A DNA stretch of 55,783 nucleotides, from positions 1 to 55,783 of the forward strand of contig JBLNBZ010000122.1 in assembly GCA_050260355.1 (NCBI GenBank), written 5' to 3'. The notes beneath the pieces are model-generated. The model searched no databases, was not told where the DNA came from, and was given only the letters and a program-made list of their open reading frames with translations. This stretch comes from CADEFX01 sp050260355. Its GTDB lineage: Bacteria > Pseudomonadota > Alphaproteobacteria > Rhizobiales > Hyphomicrobiaceae. Shown here piece by piece: positions 8,681 through 16,797 of this stretch. The position numbers and the translations under genes were made by a program. Each line of letters starts with the position of its first letter. Position 1 is the first letter of the stretch.

Positions 8681-9223
8681 TCACTTCTTCGCATCAGCTA
8701 GCAGATAAACCTTCTGCATCACGTCCGGGTTCGGCGGAGGCTCGCCTTTCGCGATCTGATCGACGTACTGCATGCCCTCGATCACCTTGCCCCACACCGT
8801 GTATTGCCCGTTCAGATGCGGCACGTGCGTGAAGCAGATGAAGAACTGGCTATCCGCACTGTTGGGGTCGCTGGTGCGCGCCGCCCCGATGGTGCCGCGC
8901 TCGAACGGCGTCGGCGTGAACTCCGCCGGCAGCTTGCCGTACTTGGAGCCGCCGGTGCCGGTGCCCGTCGGATCGCCTGTCTGCGCCATGAAGGCCGGGA
9001 TGACGCGATGGAACTTGATGCCGTTGTAGAAGCCCTCCTTGGCCAGCCGCTTGACCCGCTCCACGTGCTTGGGCGCCAGGTCCGGCCGCAACTGAATGAG
9101 CACGCGGCCGTACTTGAGCTCGATGACGAGGGTGTTTTGCGGATCGACCTTCGGAGCCTGGGCATGAGCGGCGCCGGTGATGGCGAGCGCCATGAAGAGC
9201 AAGCTGACCAGCAGTGTTTTCAA
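8681..9223 (-). CDS. Periplasmic cyclophilin-type peptidyl-prolyl isomerase
   Basis: About 180 residues. An N-terminal signal peptide (KTLLVSLLFMALAITGAAHAQ) is followed by a full cyclophilin domain containing GFYNGIKFHRVIPAFMAQTG and NSADSQFFICF. It is likely exported and assists folding of secreted proteins. No ATG fits. The TTG at 9223 is the best start, with GAGGAG 8 bases upstream and the signal peptide beginning immediately; the ORF start at 9271 would place a charged leader before the signal. It lies between coaD and the cytosolic paralogue on the same strand, an arrangement repeated in many Rhizobiales. Confidence 0.9.
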   Translation of the reverse strand: MKTLLVSLLFMALAITGAAHAQAPKVDPQNTLVIELKYGRVLIQLRPDLAPKHVERVKRLAKEGFYNGIKFHRVIPAFMAQTGDPTGTGTGGSKYGKLPAEFTPTPFERGTIGAARTSDPNSADSQFFICFTHVPHLNGQYTVWGKVIEGMQYVDQIAKGEPPPNPDVMQKVYLLADAKK

Positions 9224-9325
9224 GTTGGCATCTCCTCGACAAAGGACCACCGGCATCCGGGCGGCCCGCACACAAACCGCCGCTTATGGCCATTCTTGGG
9301 CCGGCGGGCGCCAAGCCGGCTCAGT

Positions 9326-9835
9326 TCACGCCTGTTTCTTCCTGCCCGCCTTCGCCTTCAGGCGGCGGGCCACATCCTTGGAGACGAACGCGGAGACGTC
9401 GCCGCCCATCATGGCGATCTGGCGCACCAGCGTCGCCGTGATATGGCGCACGTCGGGGCTCGCCGGCAGGAACACGGTGTCGATATCGTCGGCCATGGTG
9501 CCGTTCATGCCCGCCATCTGCATCTCATAGTCGAAGTCGGTGGCGTCACGCAGGCCGCGGAAAATCACCGACGCCTTGGCCTCTCTCGCCGCATCCACCG
9601 TCAGCCCGTCGAAGGTTACGATCTCGATGCGGCAGCCGGTCTTGCGGCCGATCGATGCCGTCTCGGCCTCGAGCATGGCCACCTTCTCGTCGACGGAGAA
9701 CAGGGGTGTCTTGCCCGGATGTACGCCAATGCCGATCACCAGCGCATCGACCAGGCGCGCAGCGCGCGCGATGATATCGCTATGCCCGTTCGTGACCGGA
9801 TCGAACGAGCCCGAGGTAAAGCCGATGCGTTTCAT
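9326..9835 (-). CDS. coaD: Phosphopantetheine adenylyltransferase
   Basis: A 169-residue nucleotidyltransferase that makes dephospho-CoA from 4'-phosphopantetheine and ATP, the penultimate step of coenzyme A synthesis. The nucleotidyltransferase motif is TNGHSDI near residue 15, after GSFDPV. IFRGLRDATDFDYEMQMAGMN and SSxVR-type residues (ATLVRQIAMMGGDVSAFV) follow. The lysine-rich C-terminus is common in alphaproteobacterial homologues. It lies between the LysE gene and the cyclophilins, as in related genomes. Confidence 0.95.
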   Translation of the reverse strand: MKRIGFTSGSFDPVTNGHSDIIARAARLVDALVIGIGVHPGKTPLFSVDEKVAMLEAETASIGRKTGCRIEIVTFDGLTVDAAREAKASVIFRGLRDATDFDYEMQMAGMNGTMADDIDTVFLPASPDVRHITATLVRQIAMMGGDVSAFVSKDVARRLKAKAGRKKQA

Positions 9836-9880
9836 GGAGTGGTGCGCGCCATGCTGCTTCTTCCGTAGGCGTTGCAGCTA

Positions 9881-10507
9881 TCACGGACGGCGGCTCATGG
9901 CCAGCGCGGCGCCGCCGAGCATCAGCAGCACGCCGGAGACGCCGTCCAGCACGCCGAGGCGCGAGGCGTCGAACCTGGCGCGCGCACGCGCAATCGCAAG
10001 GGTGTAGGCGATATCGACCGCCACCAGCACGGCTACGAACAGCACGGACAGGATGGCGAGCTGCAGGACGACATCGCCCGCCGGATCGATGAACTGAGGA
10101 AAGAACGCGCCGAGAAAAAACAGCACCTTGGGGTTGGACAGGCTCACGCCGACACCCTGGGCAAACCACCGCCCCGCCGACCCCTGCGCCGGGGCCGGCG
10201 CCACAACGCCCTTGCGACCCCGATACCACGCTCTGAGCTGCTGCAGCCCCAGCCAGGCCAGATAGCAGGCGCCGATCCAGCGCAGGACATCGAACCATTC
10301 CGACATGAACAGGACGATCGACGTCATGCCGAGCGCTGCGATCGAGACGAGGCTGATGAGGCCCGTCGACGTTCCGGCCAGCGTCGCGAGGCCGGCACGC
10401 AGACCGTTGGCAGCCGTGTTGGCGATAATCAGCGCCATGTTCGGCCCTGGCGTCAGCGCCAGCACGATGCAGGCGGCCGTGAAGGCGACGAGAAGCTGAT
10501 AGCTCAC
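9881..10507 (-). CDS. LysE/RhtB-family amino-acid exporter
   Basis: A 208-residue protein with six predicted helices. It opens with LVAFTAACIVLALTPGPNMALIIANTAANG, the LTPGPN motif of LysE/RhtB exporters, and contains GVSLSNPKVLFFLGAFFPQFID. The family exports amino acids such as lysine, threonine or homoserine lactones; the substrate is not predictable. It starts at GTG 10507 with AAAGGA about 9 bases upstream. It lies between gyrA and coaD, probably as an insertion into the conserved housekeeping order. Confidence 0.87.
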   Translation of the reverse strand: MSYQLLVAFTAACIVLALTPGPNMALIIANTAANGLRAGLATLAGTSTGLISLVSIAALGMTSIVLFMSEWFDVLRWIGACYLAWLGLQQLRAWYRGRKGVVAPAPAQGSAGRWFAQGVGVSLSNPKVLFFLGAFFPQFIDPAGDVVLQLAILSVLFVAVLVAVDIAYTLAIARARARFDASRLGVLDGVSGVLLMLGGAALAMSRRP

Positions 10508-10578
10508 TGCTCGATCCTTTTTGCTAGGGCCGATTGGGGCCGCTCTGCACTCCGGCCAAGAAAAGCCCGACGCCGTGC

Positions 10579-13356
10579 TCAGGCCGAAGACGCGGGCGCC
10601 GCATCACCGTTATCGGGCCCATCCTCGCCCGAGCCATCTTCCGGAATGCGCTCGACCGAGACGACCTTCTCATTCTCGTCCGTGCGGAAGATGCGCACGC
10701 CTTGGGTGCTGCGGCCTGCAATCCGCACGTCATCGATCGGGCAGCGGATCAGCTTACCGCCGTCCGTCACGAGCATGATCTGGTCCGTGTCCTCCACTGG
10801 GAACGAGGCCACCAGGCGGCCGTTGCGCTCGTTCACGACCATGGCGACGATGCCTTTGCCGCCGCGCCCCGACGTCCGGTACTCATAGGAGGACGAGCGC
10901 TTGCCGAAGCCGCGCTCCGACACGGTCAGCACGAGCTGCTCGCGCGCAGATAGCTCGGCGTAGCGCTGCGGGGTGAGCTCCTCGATGCTTTCTCCGGCCT
11001 CGGCCTCCGCCTCCACCTCTGCCGCGCCTTCCGGCAACTCTGCGCCTTGCGCCCGTCTGATCGCGTTGGCCTGCTTCAAGTAGGCGGCACGCTCCCCCGG
11101 CGTGGCCTCGACGTGGCGCAGGATTGCCATCGAGATCACCTCGTCGCCGTCCTCGAGCCTGATCCCGCGCACGCCGGCGGACTCGCGGCCCTTGAAGACG
11201 CGCACGTCCTCGACCGGGAAACGGATGCAGCGGCCCTGCGCCGTGGTCAGCAGAACGTTGTCGTCGGGCGCGCAGATCGCGACGCGAACGATGCGATCGC
11301 CCTCCTCGAGCTTCATGGCGATCTTGCCGTTGCGATTGATGGTCTCGAAATCGGCGAGGCTGTTGCGGCGCACGTTGCCGGATCGCGTGGCAAACATCAG
11401 CTCGAGCGTGCCCCACGTTCTTTCATCCTCGGGCAGCGGCAGGATCGAGGTGATCACCTCGCCCTCGACGAGCGGAAGCAGGTTCACGAGTGCCTTGCCG
11501 ACCGATTGCGGCGTGGCTGCCGGCAGGCGCCACACCTTCATGCGGTAGGCCATGCCGCGCGAGGAGAAGAACAGCACGGGCGTGTGCGTGGAGGCGACGA
11601 AGATCTGCGTCACCACGTCTTCCTCGCGCGTCGACATGCCGGCGCGGCCCTTGCCGCCGCGGCGCTGCGCGCGATAGGTCGAGAGCGGCACGCGCTTGAT
11701 GTAGCCTCGGTGCGAGACGGTGACGACCATGTCCTCGCGCTGGATCAGGTCCTCGTCCTCGACCTCGCCTTCCATGTCGACGATCTCGGTCTGGCGCGGC
11801 GTCGCGAACTCGGCCTTGATGTCGGCGAGCTCCTTCTTGATGATCTCGATGATGCGCGCGCGCGAGGCGAGGATGGCGAGGTAGTCCTTGATCTCCTCTC
11901 CGAGCTTCTTCAGCTCATCGCCGATCTCGTCACGTCCGAGCGCCGTCAGGCGCTGCAGCCTGAGATCGAGGATGGCGCGCGCCTGCTCGTCGGACAGGCG
12001 CAGCGTGCCGGCGGCCGTGAGACTGTGGCGCGGATCGGCGATCAGCTCCACGAGCGGACCGATATCCTTGGCCGGCCAATCGCGCGCCATCATCTCATCG
12101 CGCGCCTCTGTCGGGCTCGGAGCATTGCGGATTAGGCGGATCATCTCGTCGATGTTGGCGACCGCGATGGCAAGGCCAACCAGCACGTGGGCGCGATCGC
12201 GCGCCTTGCCGAGCAGATACTTGGTGCGCCTGCTGACGACCTCCTCGCGGAAGGCCGTGAACGAGGCGATCATGTCCTTCAGATTGAGCTGCTCCGGCCT
12301 GCCGCCGTTGATCGCCAGCATATTGGCGCCGAACGTCGTCTGCAGGTCCGAGAATCGCCAAAGCTGATTGAGCACCACATCCGCGATCGCGTCCCGCTTC
12401 AGCTCGATGACGATGCGCATGCCTTCGCGGTTGGACTCGTCCCACAGGTCCGAGATGCCCTCGATGCGCTTCTCGCGTACCTGCTCGGCGATCTTCTCGA
12501 TCAGCGTGCGCTTGTTCACCTGGTAGGGAATGGCGGTGACGATCAGCGCCTCGCGGTCCTTGCGGATCTCCTCCACGTGCACCTTGGCGCGCATGACGAT
12601 GGAGCCGCGGCCCTTGTGATACGCAGCCTGAATGCCCACGCGGCCGAGGATCAGGCCGCCCGTAGGAAAGTCGGGACCGGGTACGAGCTGCATCAGCTCC
12701 TCGATGCCGATCTCCGGATTGTCGAGATGAGCCATGCAGGCATCGATCACCTCGCCCAGGTTGTGGGGCGGAATGTTGGTCGCCATGCCGACGGCGATAC
12801 CGCCGGACCCGTTGACGAGGAGATTGGGGAACTTGGCGGGCAGAACCTGCGGCTCTTTCAGCGTGCCGTCATAGTTCTCGCGAAAATCGACGGTGTCCTT
12901 GTCCAGGTCATCGAGCAGGGTGCCTGCGACCTTGGTCAGGCGGCATTCCGTGTAACGCTCGGCGGCCGGCGGGTCGCCATCGATCGAGCCGAAGTTGCCC
13001 TGGCCGTCGACCAGCGGCAGGCGCATGGAGAAGTCCTGCGCCATGCGCACCAGCGCATCGTAAATGGGCGCGTTGCCGTGCGGGTGATACTTACCCATCA
13101 CCTCGCCGACGACGCGGGCCGACTTCACATATTTCTTGTTCCAGTCGAGCCCGAGCTCGTTCATCCCGAACAGGATGCGGCGGTGCACCGGCTTCAGGCC
13201 GTCGCGCACGTCGGGGAGCGCGCGCGAGACGATCACGCTCATGGCGTAATCGAGATACGAGCGCTTCATCTCGTCGGTGATCGAGACGGGCCGGATGTCG
13301 CTCGGGCCCCTGTCGTGCGGCGCGCTGCCGCCCGCGGTCTTGTCGTTGTCGGCCAA
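10579..13356 (-). CDS. gyrA: DNA gyrase subunit A
   Basis: A 925-residue protein with the breakage-reunion domain (LPDVRDGLKPVHRRILF, active-site Tyr135 in ERYTECRL), a coiled-coil tower and a C-terminal beta-pinwheel. The pinwheel carries the GyrA box QRRGGKG, which separates it from ParC. The tail is acidic (EDGSGEDGPDNGD). In the quinolone-determining region the residue aligned with E. coli Ser83 is Ala96 (HGNAPIYD), while the aligned Asp87 is kept as Asp100. With GyrB it introduces negative supercoils. Translation appears to start at TTG 13356 and no better start lies nearby. Confidence 0.97.
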   Translation of the reverse strand: MADNDKTAGGSAPHDRGPSDIRPVSITDEMKRSYLDYAMSVIVSRALPDVRDGLKPVHRRILFGMNELGLDWNKKYVKSARVVGEVMGKYHPHGNAPIYDALVRMAQDFSMRLPLVDGQGNFGSIDGDPPAAERYTECRLTKVAGTLLDDLDKDTVDFRENYDGTLKEPQVLPAKFPNLLVNGSGGIAVGMATNIPPHNLGEVIDACMAHLDNPEIGIEELMQLVPGPDFPTGGLILGRVGIQAAYHKGRGSIVMRAKVHVEEIRKDREALIVTAIPYQVNKRTLIEKIAEQVREKRIEGISDLWDESNREGMRIVIELKRDAIADVVLNQLWRFSDLQTTFGANMLAINGGRPEQLNLKDMIASFTAFREEVVSRRTKYLLGKARDRAHVLVGLAIAVANIDEMIRLIRNAPSPTEARDEMMARDWPAKDIGPLVELIADPRHSLTAAGTLRLSDEQARAILDLRLQRLTALGRDEIGDELKKLGEEIKDYLAILASRARIIEIIKKELADIKAEFATPRQTEIVDMEGEVEDEDLIQREDMVVTVSHRGYIKRVPLSTYRAQRRGGKGRAGMSTREEDVVTQIFVASTHTPVLFFSSRGMAYRMKVWRLPAATPQSVGKALVNLLPLVEGEVITSILPLPEDERTWGTLELMFATRSGNVRRNSLADFETINRNGKIAMKLEEGDRIVRVAICAPDDNVLLTTAQGRCIRFPVEDVRVFKGRESAGVRGIRLEDGDEVISMAILRHVEATPGERAAYLKQANAIRRAQGAELPEGAAEVEAEAEAGESIEELTPQRYAELSAREQLVLTVSERGFGKRSSSYEYRTSGRGGKGIVAMVVNERNGRLVASFPVEDTDQIMLVTDGGKLIRCPIDDVRIAGRSTQGVRIFRTDENEKVVSVERIPEDGSGEDGPDNGDAAPASSA

Positions 13357-13730
13357 GGTGGAGAACCGCCGCTAGAGTTGTCGATAGGTAGGCTTCGGGT
13401 GGATGCCTGCAGAAATCGGAACGCCGCATATACGCTGCTGGCGCCTCTCGGCGCCGGCCTGCGGCATCCATCCGGGAGTTGCACGCACGTGTCTTAGCGC
13501 AAAGGTCCGCCGAGCGCCAAGCAAGCCCCGCCGATGCAGCTCCCTGTGCACAATTTAGTGCGTCCGGGCAAGGAGTTGAAGGGGCTGGCGCGCAACGGAC
13601 GCAGGCCCCCCGCCAGGGCATCTTGTCCATGTCATTGCACAGGATTAAGGGCTCCCGGCGTGGCACACGCCCGCCCGCCTGCTTATATGGCAACCCATCA
13701 CGCCCGGCTCTCACCAGGAGATCACTGAAC
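13357..13730. other. Divergent promoter region of gyrA and the PRC-barrel gene
   Basis: This spacer lies between two divergently read genes. The plus-strand frame through it is an upstream extension of the PRC-barrel ORF with no recognisable domain. No RNA gene or clear operator was seen. Confidence 0.5.
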
Positions 13731-14393
13731 ATGAGAAGGATTGTCCTCAGCCTTGGCGCGGCGGCCCTGTTGGCCGCGACCGTGCCGGCGCTGGCCCAGG
13801 AGAAGACAGCCACACCGTCCCAGGTGGCCATTCCGAGGGGCGTCTTCGTCAAGGGCCAGTTGGCAGGTCAGTACCTTGCCAGGGATCGCCTCATCGGTGC
13901 ATCGGTCTACAACGCCGGCGGAACCATTATCGGCGATATCGAGGACCTCATCGTCGGCCCCAACAACGAGATCCAGGGCGTCATCATGGGCACCGGCGGC
14001 TTCTTCGGCGCGGGCGAGAAGAAGGTCGGCGTCAGGCTTTCGGCGCTGCAGTTCTCGCAGAAGGACGGCCGGACGGTGATCTCGCTGCCGGCCGCCAGCA
14101 AGGAGGTGCTGAACGCGCTCGAGCCGTTCAAGCGCGCCGAGCCGAAGCGGTCGCTTGCCGATCGCGCCAGGGACAAGGCGCGGGAGCTGACCGACAAGAC
14201 CAAGGAGAGCGCCGGCCCGGCCTACGAGCGCGCCAAGGACAAGGCCAAGCAAGCCTACGAGACCGCCCGCGAGCAGGCAGGCCCAGCTTACGAGCGGGCC
14301 AAGGCGGCTGCCAAGGAGGCCTACGACAAGGCCCTGCAGAGCGCGCGTGAGGCCTACGACAAGGCCACGCAACCCGAGCAGAAGCAGCAGTAG
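13731..14393 (+). CDS. Secreted PRC-barrel protein with LEA/apolipoprotein-like repeats
   Basis: About 220 residues in three parts. First is a signal peptide (RRIVLSLGAAALLAATVPALAQ). Next is a PRC-barrel domain at roughly residues 35-130 (LIGASVYNAGGTIIGDIEDLIVGPNNEIQGVIM). Last is an alanine/lysine-rich helical tail, roughly residues 145-215, built of recurring blocks such as AGPAYERAKDKAKQAYETAREQ and AAKEAYDKALQ. The tail resembles the 11-residue repeats of LEA or apolipoprotein-type amphipathic helices. AGGAG precedes the ATG at 13731 by 10 bases. An envelope stress or membrane-contact role is possible but unproven. Confidence 0.8.
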   Translation: MRRIVLSLGAAALLAATVPALAQEKTATPSQVAIPRGVFVKGQLAGQYLARDRLIGASVYNAGGTIIGDIEDLIVGPNNEIQGVIMGTGGFFGAGEKKVGVRLSALQFSQKDGRTVISLPAASKEVLNALEPFKRAEPKRSLADRARDKARELTDKTKESAGPAYERAKDKAKQAYETAREQAGPAYERAKAAAKEAYDKALQSAREAYDKATQPEQKQQ

Positions 14394-14409
14394 GCTTTCC
14401 CTAGTTTTC

Positions 14410-14439
14410 AGCCCTCGGCGGTAAAGCCTGCCGAGGGCT
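14410..14439 (+). terminator. Hairpin terminator after the PRC-barrel gene
   Basis: A perfect 10-bp stem (AGCCCTCGGC with its complement) and 10-base loop begin 17 bp after the stop, followed by a short TT run. It is well placed to terminate the plus-strand gene before the convergent SDR gene. Confidence 0.6.
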
Positions 14440-14519
14440 TTGTGCGCACCGCGCGAGCGCGTGCAGGACTACGGCATCCCTCATCGAACCCAGTCGATGC
14501 CGCGAGAGTCGCAAATGGG

Positions 14520-15269
14520 CTAGACCGCTACGAAGCCGCCATCGACCGGCAGCTCGACGCCCGTGATGTAGGAGGCCTCGTCGGAGGCCAGGAACAGGTT
14601 GGCGTAGGCCACCTCCTCCACGCGCCCCTCGCGCCCCATTGGCACCGGCGCGATCAGCGACTTGCGCACCTCCGGATCGGCCGTCAGCTTCGACGTGCGC
14701 ATGGGCGGCATCATGCCTGGATGCACGGAGTTGACGCGGATGCCGTCGCGCGCGAACTGCACGGCGGCGGCCTTGGTCATCATGCGTACCGCGCCCTTGG
14801 CGGCGTTGTAGCCCATGTGCACGACGCGCTGCCCGACCAGCCCTGAAATCGAGGAGATGTTGACGATGGCTCCGCGGCGCGCCTTCTGCATGACGGGGAT
14901 GACGGCCCGCATGCCGAGGAAGACGCCCTTGGCGTTGACGTTCATCTGCGTGTCCCAGACGGACATGCTGAGCAGATCCGGATCGCTGCCGCTGACACCC
15001 GCATTGTTGATCAGGATATCGAGCCTGCCCCAGGCGGATAGCGCTGCGGACACGGCTTGCGCCCAATCGGCCTCGCTGGTCACATCGAGGTGCTGAGACC
15101 GCGCCTCGCCTGCGTTCGACTTGATGCCGGAGGCGACCTCGTTGGCTTCCGCGTCGAGAATGTCGGCGACCACGACCTTGGCGCCTTCACTGGCGAACAG
15201 CTTCGCGGTCGCGGCACCCATGCCGGCGGCGCCACCGGTGATCAGCGCAACCTTGTCCTTCAGGCGCAT
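14520..15269 (-). CDS. Short-chain dehydrogenase/reductase
   Basis: A 249-residue classical SDR: cofactor loop TGGAAGMGAAT near the N-terminus, NNAGVSG, catalytic Ser in ISSISG, YNAAKG (Tyr/Lys pair) and C-terminal GVELPVDGGFVAV. These are NAD(P)-dependent oxidoreductases on alcohols, sugars or steroids; the substrate is not predictable. The broken tetR remnant lies just upstream on the same strand. It may once have regulated this gene, but that is inference from position only. Confidence 0.88.
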   Translation of the reverse strand: MRLKDKVALITGGAAGMGAATAKLFASEGAKVVVADILDAEANEVASGIKSNAGEARSQHLDVTSEADWAQAVSAALSAWGRLDILINNAGVSGSDPDLLSMSVWDTQMNVNAKGVFLGMRAVIPVMQKARRGAIVNISSISGLVGQRVVHMGYNAAKGAVRMMTKAAAVQFARDGIRVNSVHPGMMPPMRTSKLTADPEVRKSLIAPVPMGREGRVEEVAYANLFLASDEASYITGVELPVDGGFVAV

Positions 15270-15333
15270 GGCGGTCTCTCCCCACGGATTGGCTTCTTGT
15301 TGCCGGCATATTGCCTGCGCCCCGGGGGGCGGA

Positions 15334-15788
15334 TCAATCGGCGAGTTCGGCGAGGAGCTCGGCGCAGGCTCCGGTCAGCTCTCGCCGAGCGCGCGACGAC
15401 TTTTCGAGGAACAGCAGGCTCTGGCCGAACACAAACGAGTAGAACAGCAGCGCGCGCTGCACGGCCTGCCGCCGATCCTGGCCCAGCTCCTCGTACAGGC
15501 TCGATATGCTGCGCAGACGTCGACGCTGCGCGCCGCCTCGGCGGCATGCGAATCGTGGCGCGCCCACTGCCGGATCGCCAGCTCGATCGCCATGCCCTGC
15601 GGATTGACGGCCTCCGGACGAGCCCCAGCAGCCGTTCCCGTGCATTGCGGCCGGCTGACTGCGTCTGCTTCTCGATCGCGGCGATCCGTCCGAGACGCCA
15701 GTCCTCGAGGATGGCCGCGAGCAGATCGCGCCGATCCTTGAAGTGCCAATAAAATCCGCCCTTGGTCACGCCGAGAGCCTTGGCGAGG
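15334..15788 (-). pseudogene. Broken TetR-family regulator (two frameshifts, N-terminus missing)
   Basis: Pieces of one TetR protein can be read in three successive minus-strand frames. The first is the helix-turn-helix end LAKALGVTKGGFYWHFKDRRDLL running to about LLGLV (near 15620). A one-base frame change leads to EAVNPQGMAIELAIRQWARHDSHAAEAARSVD (to about 15520). A second leads to RLRSISSLYEELGQ and QRALLFYSFVFGQSLLF, ending at the stop at 15334. The N-terminal helix before LAKALG is absent; the sequence there belongs to a thioesterase gene on the other strand. Each frame change fits loss of one base. Sequencing error could explain the frameshifts but not the missing N-terminus. Confidence 0.75.
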
Positions 15789-16019
15789 ACCTTGATGCCG
15801 CCGGACGCGGCCGTCTTGACCGTCGAGTTCAAGATCAACCTGCTTGCACCAGCCAAGGGGGACCGCTTCCTGTTTCGCGCGCAAGTCCTCAAGCCCGGCC
15901 GCACACTGACGGTCCGCGACGGACGCGCATTCGCCGCGCATCAGAGCTCGGAGCGGCTGATTGCCAGCATGACCGGCACGCTGATGTCCGTCTTCGATCG
16001 CACAGGAATCGAGCAGTAG
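15789..16019 (+). pseudogene. 3' fragment of a PaaI-family hotdog thioesterase gene
   Basis: The plus-strand frame reads LMPPDAAVLTVEFKINLLAPAKGD, then VLKPGRTLTV and ASMTGTLMSVF before a TAG at 16017-16019. This is the C-terminal half of a PaaI-type acyl-CoA thioesterase. The N-terminal half, including the usual HGG catalytic segment, is missing. Upstream sequence instead belongs to the tetR remnant on the opposite strand, with a junction near 15785-15790. A deletion that joined two unrelated gene ends is the simplest reading. It is unlikely to make a working enzyme. Confidence 0.7.
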
Positions 16020-16048
16020 TCACCCGCGGCTCTATGCCGGCACGCCGA

Positions 16049-16549
16049 TCAGAACGGAATCTCGTCGTCGACCTGCTTGTCGAAGCCGCCTTTACCGGTG
16101 CTCTTGCCGGCGGCCCGTCTCGGCGGCTCGCCGCTGCTGCCGAAGTCACCGCCGCCGTAGTCGGACTGGCCGTTCTCCTGCATGCCGCTACCCGCGCCGC
16201 GACCGTCGAGCATGGTGAGCTGGCTGTTGAAGCCTTGCAGCACGACCTCCGTGGAAAAGCGCTCCTGACCCTGCTGATCCTGCCACTTGCGGGTCTGCAG
16301 CTGCCCTTCGATGTAAACCTTGGCGCCCTTCTTGAGGTACTGCTCGGCGACCCGGCACAGTCCCTCGTTGAAGATGACCACGCGATGCCACTCGGTCTTC
16401 TCGCGGCGCTCGCCCGAGGTCTTGTCGCGCCAGGTCTCCGTGGTCGCCACCCGCAAGTTGGCAATGGGCCGGCCGTCTTGCGTGCGCCGGATCTCGGGAT
16501 CCGCGCCCAGGTTGCCGACGAGGATCACCTTGTTCACCGAACCGGCCAT
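16049..16549 (-). CDS. ssb: Single-stranded DNA-binding protein
   Basis: A 166-residue SSB with an OB fold (VNKVILVGNLGADPEIRRTQDGRPIANLRVATTE), a glycine-rich linker and the acidic interaction tail DDEIPF. It coats single-stranded DNA and recruits replication and repair proteins. The ATG at 16549, with AAGGAG 7 bases upstream, is preferred over the TTG at 16555. A LexA-type box lies about 150 bp upstream. In many Alphaproteobacteria ssb is divergent from uvrA; here four genes separate them. Confidence 0.96.
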   Translation of the reverse strand: MAGSVNKVILVGNLGADPEIRRTQDGRPIANLRVATTETWRDKTSGERREKTEWHRVVIFNEGLCRVAEQYLKKGAKVYIEGQLQTRKWQDQQGQERFSTEVVLQGFNSQLTMLDGRGAGSGMQENGQSDYGGGDFGSSGEPPRRAAGKSTGKGGFDKQVDDEIPF

Positions 16550-16699
16550 GGCCAAACTCCTTCGCTGACGTGCGAGCTTTGCTCAGCGTCCGATGGCTGA
16601 GACGCCGCGCCCGATTCCATCCGTGCCACCCTAGACAACGCGCCCGCCGATGCACGGCGCCGAGCAGGCTTGTCCACTGATTTCAAGTTGCAGCAGCAT

Positions 16700-16714
16700 G
16701 TTCACACTATGTTC
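16700..16714. promoter_or_regulatory. LexA (SOS) box, GTTC-N7-GTTC
   Basis: A direct repeat GTTC at 16700-16703 and 16711-16714 with exactly seven bases between, the established alphaproteobacterial LexA operator. The sequence is AT-rich around it. It is placed to control ssb (minus strand), and in the ancestral ssb/uvrA order would also serve uvrA. No similar box was found just before uvrA at its present site. Confidence 0.75.
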
Positions 16715-16797
16715 TAGTATATGCCTGGGCGACAGTGTGCGCAAGGGCGGGCCACCGCGACGGGGCTCGCAATGCGCACTCGGCGCGAGCCGCCACG

